Part shown: positions 61,125-64,000 of the stretch, piece by piece
How positions within the stretch are numbered: position 1 is the first letter of the stretch
Layout of the letters: each line of letters begins with the position of its first letter
Assembly (NCBI GenBank): GCA_965279005.1
Contig: CBDIHK010000028.1
Span: forward strand, 124,001-188,000
Length of the DNA stretch: 64,000 nucleotides
Direction: 5' to 3'
Origin: Planctobacterium sp965279005
GTDB lineage: Bacteria; Pseudomonadota; Gammaproteobacteria; Enterobacterales; Alteromonadaceae
Made by a program: the position numbers and the translations under genes
The notes under the pieces: generated by a model
The model's database searches: none
What the model saw: the letters and a program-made list of their open reading frames with translations, nothing else
Told to the model about the DNA's origin: nothing

Positions 61125-61973
61125 TTATTGGCCATCATATAGGGTAGAAATCCACTTTTTCTCGTCGATAAAATTCCACGACCAGCTATCCCATTTGGCG
61201 TCGAGCCCTTTGGCAACCGCCTGCTGCAGGCTTAAGCCATCGTCTTTCATTTGTTTGACCACCGCAGCCGTCGCTTTCAGCATATCCAAATAGTTAATTA
61301 AATCGGCTTTATTAGCTAACTCGCCATGTCCCGCAATAATACGCGTATTGTCATCAGTGGCAGCGATCATAGCTTCTATGGTATTGATAAAGCCCGGTAC
61401 CGTGCCACCACCGTTGAGGTCAATGTAGGGAAACATGTAATTAAACAATAGATCCCCAGCATGGATAATGTTTTGCTGTTCAAACCAAATGTAGCTATCG
61501 CCATCAGTATGGCTGCTAGGGGTGTGGCGCACATGGATGGTATCGCCATTGAAGTGAAATTTAACGCCTTGCTCATAGGTGACTACCGGCAGCGCGGCTT
61601 TTTCTTTATCACCATCGACTAACCGCATCCTGACATTGTCATGGGCAAAGATAGTAGTGCCCTCGGTTTTGGCGAACCAAGCATTACCACCCACATGGTC
61701 ACCGTGGTAATGGGTATTGATCAAAAACCGGATGTCATTGTCAGAAATTGCCCTTATGGCTTCGGTTATCTTGGGTGCTAAAGGTTCAAACTGATCATCA
61801 ATCATCAACACACCGTCTTCACCCACAGATACCCCGATATTGCCACCAGCGCCTTTTAGCATGTAAACAGAATCTGTAAGTTTGGTTGTGGTCACTTCCA
61901 CATTGGCAAAGCGGTCGTGGGCATTTGCAGCAGTTGCACAAAGCATGGCTAGGCTAGCTAGGAGTTTTTTCAT
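61125..61973 (-). CDS. secreted metallo-beta-lactamase-fold hydrolase
   Basis: The ATG at 61973 gives a signal peptide MKKLLASLAMLCATAANAH and a 282-residue preprotein. Zinc motif HxHxDH is in FLINTHYHGDHVGGNAWF, later ligands are HTPSSHTDGDSYIWFEQQNIIHAGDLLF (His, Asp) and a final GHGELANK. It is a QuiP/B3-like lactonase or hydrolase relative with unknown substrate, located in the periplasm. Confidence 0.9.
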   Translation of the reverse strand: MKKLLASLAMLCATAANAHDRFANVEVTTTKLTDSVYMLKGAGGNIGVSVGEDGVLMIDDQFEPLAPKITEAIRAISDNDIRFLINTHYHGDHVGGNAWFAKTEGTTIFAHDNVRMRLVDGDKEKAALPVVTYEQGVKFHFNGDTIHVRHTPSSHTDGDSYIWFEQQNIIHAGDLLFNYMFPYIDLNGGGTVPGFINTIEAMIAATDDNTRIIAGHGELANKADLINYLDMLKATAAVVKQMKDDGLSLQQAVAKGLDAKWDSWSWNFIDEKKWISTLYDGQ

Positions 61974-62097
61974 ATTATTTTCCAATAGAGTCTTTCAGAC
62001 GATGCCAACTATACATCCAATCCTATTTATAGTGGCGTTCGCCGTGAACTGATCAGTTTTTGTTAGAAAAGATTTCAGATAAAACCACAAACCGCGA

Positions 62098-63054
62098 CTA
62101 GTGACCTTTGTGCTTACCGTAAATGGGCTTGTGGCAATGGGGACAGTTCAAAGGGGCGCCTTGTTCCAACGAACAGGTTTGCAAAAGGTTTTCCAGTACA
62201 TCGTCTGATAAATCTAAACGTTCGGTCAGCTCATCCAGCGCTGCCCGCTCTTTTTTTGTGACAATGCCATCCTGTAAGGCATTGTTCACTTCCACCTCCA
62301 ACAAGCGCTTGCGTAACCGTAGCTCATCGCCAAATTTAGCAGCCAGCATGGCGGCAGGTAGCGCAACAAAACCCACCCCCAACAACATAATGAAAATAGA
62401 GATGAACTTACCTAAAAAGGTAATGGGAGTAACATCACCATAACCTACGGTGGTCATGGTCACTACAGCCCACCACATGGCACTGGGTATGCTATCAAAC
62501 ACCTCAGGTTGCGCATGGTTTTCAATGCTGTACATCACGCTAGCGGACAAGATTACCAACATCACCATGGTAAACAGTGCTGCCCCAATCGTAGATAACT
62601 CCTTGTACAAAACGCTGGCGAACAGGTTTAGACCTTTAAAATAATGGGTCAGCTTAAGCAGCCGCAACATGCGCAACATCCTTAAGTAGCGCAAGTCAAT
62701 ACTGAAGAAGAAAGCCAAATAAAACGGTGCGATTGCGATGAGATCAATAAAGGCGACTGGGCTAAAAAAGTATTTAATGCGTGCTTTGATAGGGTTGGAC
62801 GCATCGATTTTACTCGATTCCACGCACACCCAGATGCGGGCAAAATACTCAACTGTAAAAACAATGACCGAGAATACATTGAAATAGTGGAACTCCTGCT
62901 CATATAGCTCACCAATTGGCTGGTACGACTCCACTATCACCGCAAATACGTTAGCCACAATCAAGACAATGATAAAGCCGCTAAACAGCCTATTAGCTAA
63001 TGACGAATTTATATCCCTTTCCAGCAGGTTGTATGCTTTTTTCCGCAGTGTCAT
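62098..63054 (-). CDS. voltage-gated potassium channel with C-terminal Cys motif
   Basis: A 318-residue ion channel with six membrane helices. S4 is RYLRMLRMLRLLKLTHYFKG, and the pore carries MTTVGYGDVTP (near residue 200), the potassium filter. After S6 there is a helical region (about 235-290) with DGIVTKKERAALDELTERLDLSDDVLENLL, similar to a short TerB- or SHOCT-like tail, then CSLEQGAPLNCPHCHKPIYG with a CxxC pair and an upstream Cys that could bind zinc. The C-terminal part may sense metal or redox state; that is inference. Confidence 0.9.
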   Translation of the reverse strand: MTLRKKAYNLLERDINSSLANRLFSGFIIVLIVANVFAVIVESYQPIGELYEQEFHYFNVFSVIVFTVEYFARIWVCVESSKIDASNPIKARIKYFFSPVAFIDLIAIAPFYLAFFFSIDLRYLRMLRMLRLLKLTHYFKGLNLFASVLYKELSTIGAALFTMVMLVILSASVMYSIENHAQPEVFDSIPSAMWWAVVTMTTVGYGDVTPITFLGKFISIFIMLLGVGFVALPAAMLAAKFGDELRLRKRLLEVEVNNALQDGIVTKKERAALDELTERLDLSDDVLENLLQTCSLEQGAPLNCPHCHKPIYGKHKGH

Positions 63055-63348
63055 AAATTACTCTTTGTTGTTTTTAGTTTTGTTTTCATTGCTGTCTAGA
63101 TGGGTTTGCCGATGCAAGCAACCTAGTAAACCTCAGCTCTCCAACATTGATAATATAAGCAGAGCAGAGGCATTTTATGCTTCAGATCAATCTGCCTGCT
63201 AAAAACAAAGATAGCAGGATCAAACCACTCTGGGTCAAAGATCAATAACGCGCATTATTCCAAACTCTTTGCGATTGAATAAATCCAAATACAGAGCAAT
63301 GCGCTATAAGCCACTATTCGAATCGATGCTATAACAAGGGGAGTCGCG
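63055..63348. other. divergent intergenic region
   Basis: This 294-bp gap between the divergent potassium channel and DMT transporter genes should hold both promoters. I see no convincing ORF, RNA gene or long repeat in it. Confidence 0.5.
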
Positions 63349-64000
63349 TTGGCCTGGATTGGATTTACCCTATTAGCGGCGTTTTCGCAGGCGATTAGGA
63401 ATTTACTGCAGAGTAAGTTAACCGCGCAATTTGACGCCACAGCAGTCACCCTTTCCCGGTTCACCTATGCCGCGCCATTAGCTATCGCATATCTATTGCT
63501 ACTACAAAATTCTTACAGTATTGGTATTCAACCACTACTGCCATCCGCAATCAGTCACCTAGGCCTATTGTATTGTGGCCTGGCAGCGGTGGCGCAAATC
63601 ACCGGCACCGCCTGCTTGGTTCAAATGTTTAAACATAAAAATTATCTAGTGGGCGCAGGGCTTGCCAAAACAGAAGCGCTGTTAACAGGTCTGTTGGGCA
63701 TGCTACTTTTTTCAGCCGCGCTGAGTGTGCTAGGTTGGCTTGGTGTATTGCTGGGGACATTTGCCGTGCTGCTGCTAAGTGGCATCAACAAATCCGGTAG
63801 AGCCTCGCTCAAAGTAATATTGCTCGGATTATCGTGCGGTACACTATTTGCCCTAACCGCGTTGTTTACTAAACAAGCGGCTTCACATATCGACCTTATG
63901 TTCCCAGTTGACGCAGCGTTAGTGTTGGCCTATGTACTCAGCTTGCAAACTCTTATTATGTTGGGTTGGGCGAGCCTGGTGACACCATCATCCCTAAAAG
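63349..64000 (+). CDS. DMT family transporter, N-terminal part (runs off the window)
   Basis: An open frame of 217 codons without a stop up to the window edge, beginning at TTG 63349 with AAGGGGAG 5 bp upstream. At least six hydrophobic helices are visible (LAWIGFTLLAAFSQAIRN, the AAPLAIAYLLLL region, GLLYCGLAAVAQITGTACLV and others). The pattern fits EamA-type drug/metabolite transporters. No ATG lies near the start. Substrate unknown; the C-terminus is not present. Confidence 0.8.
   Translation, partial: MAWIGFTLLAAFSQAIRNLLQSKLTAQFDATAVTLSRFTYAAPLAIAYLLLLQNSYSIGIQPLLPSAISHLGLLYCGLAAVAQITGTACLVQMFKHKNYLVGAGLAKTEALLTGLLGMLLFSAALSVLGWLGVLLGTFAVLLLSGINKSGRASLKVILLGLSCGTLFALTALFTKQAASHIDLMFPVDAALVLAYVLSLQTLIMLGWASLVTPSSLK

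Noticed and set aside
1..64000. CRISPR arrays, tRNA or rRNA genes, prophage
   Set aside because: No regularly spaced repeats, no tRNA-like cloverleaf and no phage structural genes were recognised on either strand by reading; a dedicated tRNA search was not possible.

Overview
The window comes from the chromosome of a marine-type gammaproteobacterium, most likely of the order Alteromonadales (Alteromonadaceae-like). This rests on gene content and order: ftsB-ispD-ispF-truD-surE-pcm-yqaA-nlpD-rpoS, mazG/relA/rlmD/acpS/pdxJ/recO, xerD-dsbC-recJ next to fldB, a FolM plus CLCA_X pair, and many secreted S9/M28 peptidases and lipoproteins. No rRNA, tRNA, CRISPR array, prophage or complete insertion sequence was seen. 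Assignments come from reading the translated sequence and recalling families; no database search was run.

Layout. 1-6.2 kb: tail of an ACT-domain gene, a small membrane protein, the proline-catabolic fusion enzyme PutA, a YhhN protein, a secreted M28 peptidase and a LysE-type exporter. 6.3-12.8 kb: the cell-division, isoprenoid, stress and rpoS block, ending in a clear terminator. 12.8-21.6 kb: small accessory genes (secreted protein, DUF3291, GNAT, racemase), mazG, a solute-binding protein, a YfcC carrier, an esterase and a prolyl oligopeptidase. 21.7-32.9 kb: a leftward housekeeping block (recJ to relA, with xerD-dsbC upstream), then a VOC gene, a 264-bp MITE-like element and fldB. 33.1-39.1 kb: a seven-gene operon with two membrane proteins, a MacA/MacB-type export system and a LytS/LytTR-type two-component system. 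39.1-42.6 kb: folM, a CLCA_X zincin, GNAT, a CheW-like protein and a NaChBac-type sodium channel.

42.8-52.2 kb is the most distinctive part: a leftward iron-responsive locus. The order is imelysin lipoprotein, di-heme oxidoreductase, di-heme oxidoreductase, imelysin lipoprotein, FecA-like TonB receptor, DUF1513 propeller. A promoter with a Fur-box-like operator and a perfect FNR-type site precedes it. A second Fur-box-like palindrome sits between its end and the sodium-channel gene. One cytochrome gene appears to use an ATT start codon. Several of the lipoproteins carry low-complexity stalks, one of them collagen-like. A reasonable reading, as inference, is an envelope iron-acquisition system that couples redox chemistry at the outer membrane to TonB-dependent uptake.

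52.4-64 kb: trmN6, a dehydratase/epimerase-like gene broken by one extra A in an A8 tract, a DPP-IV-type peptidase, an alkaline phosphatase, DUF1289 plus a coiled-coil membrane protein, a threonine dehydratase-like enzyme, an MBL hydrolase, a potassium channel and the start of a DMT transporter. Three REP-like inverted repeats (14.9, 56.1 and 58.2 kb) share the arm core GGGGTCAGAG. One of them supplies the last codons of the DUF1289 gene. A solo copy of the MITE end lies in the signal-peptide codons of the 18.4-19.4 kb esterase.
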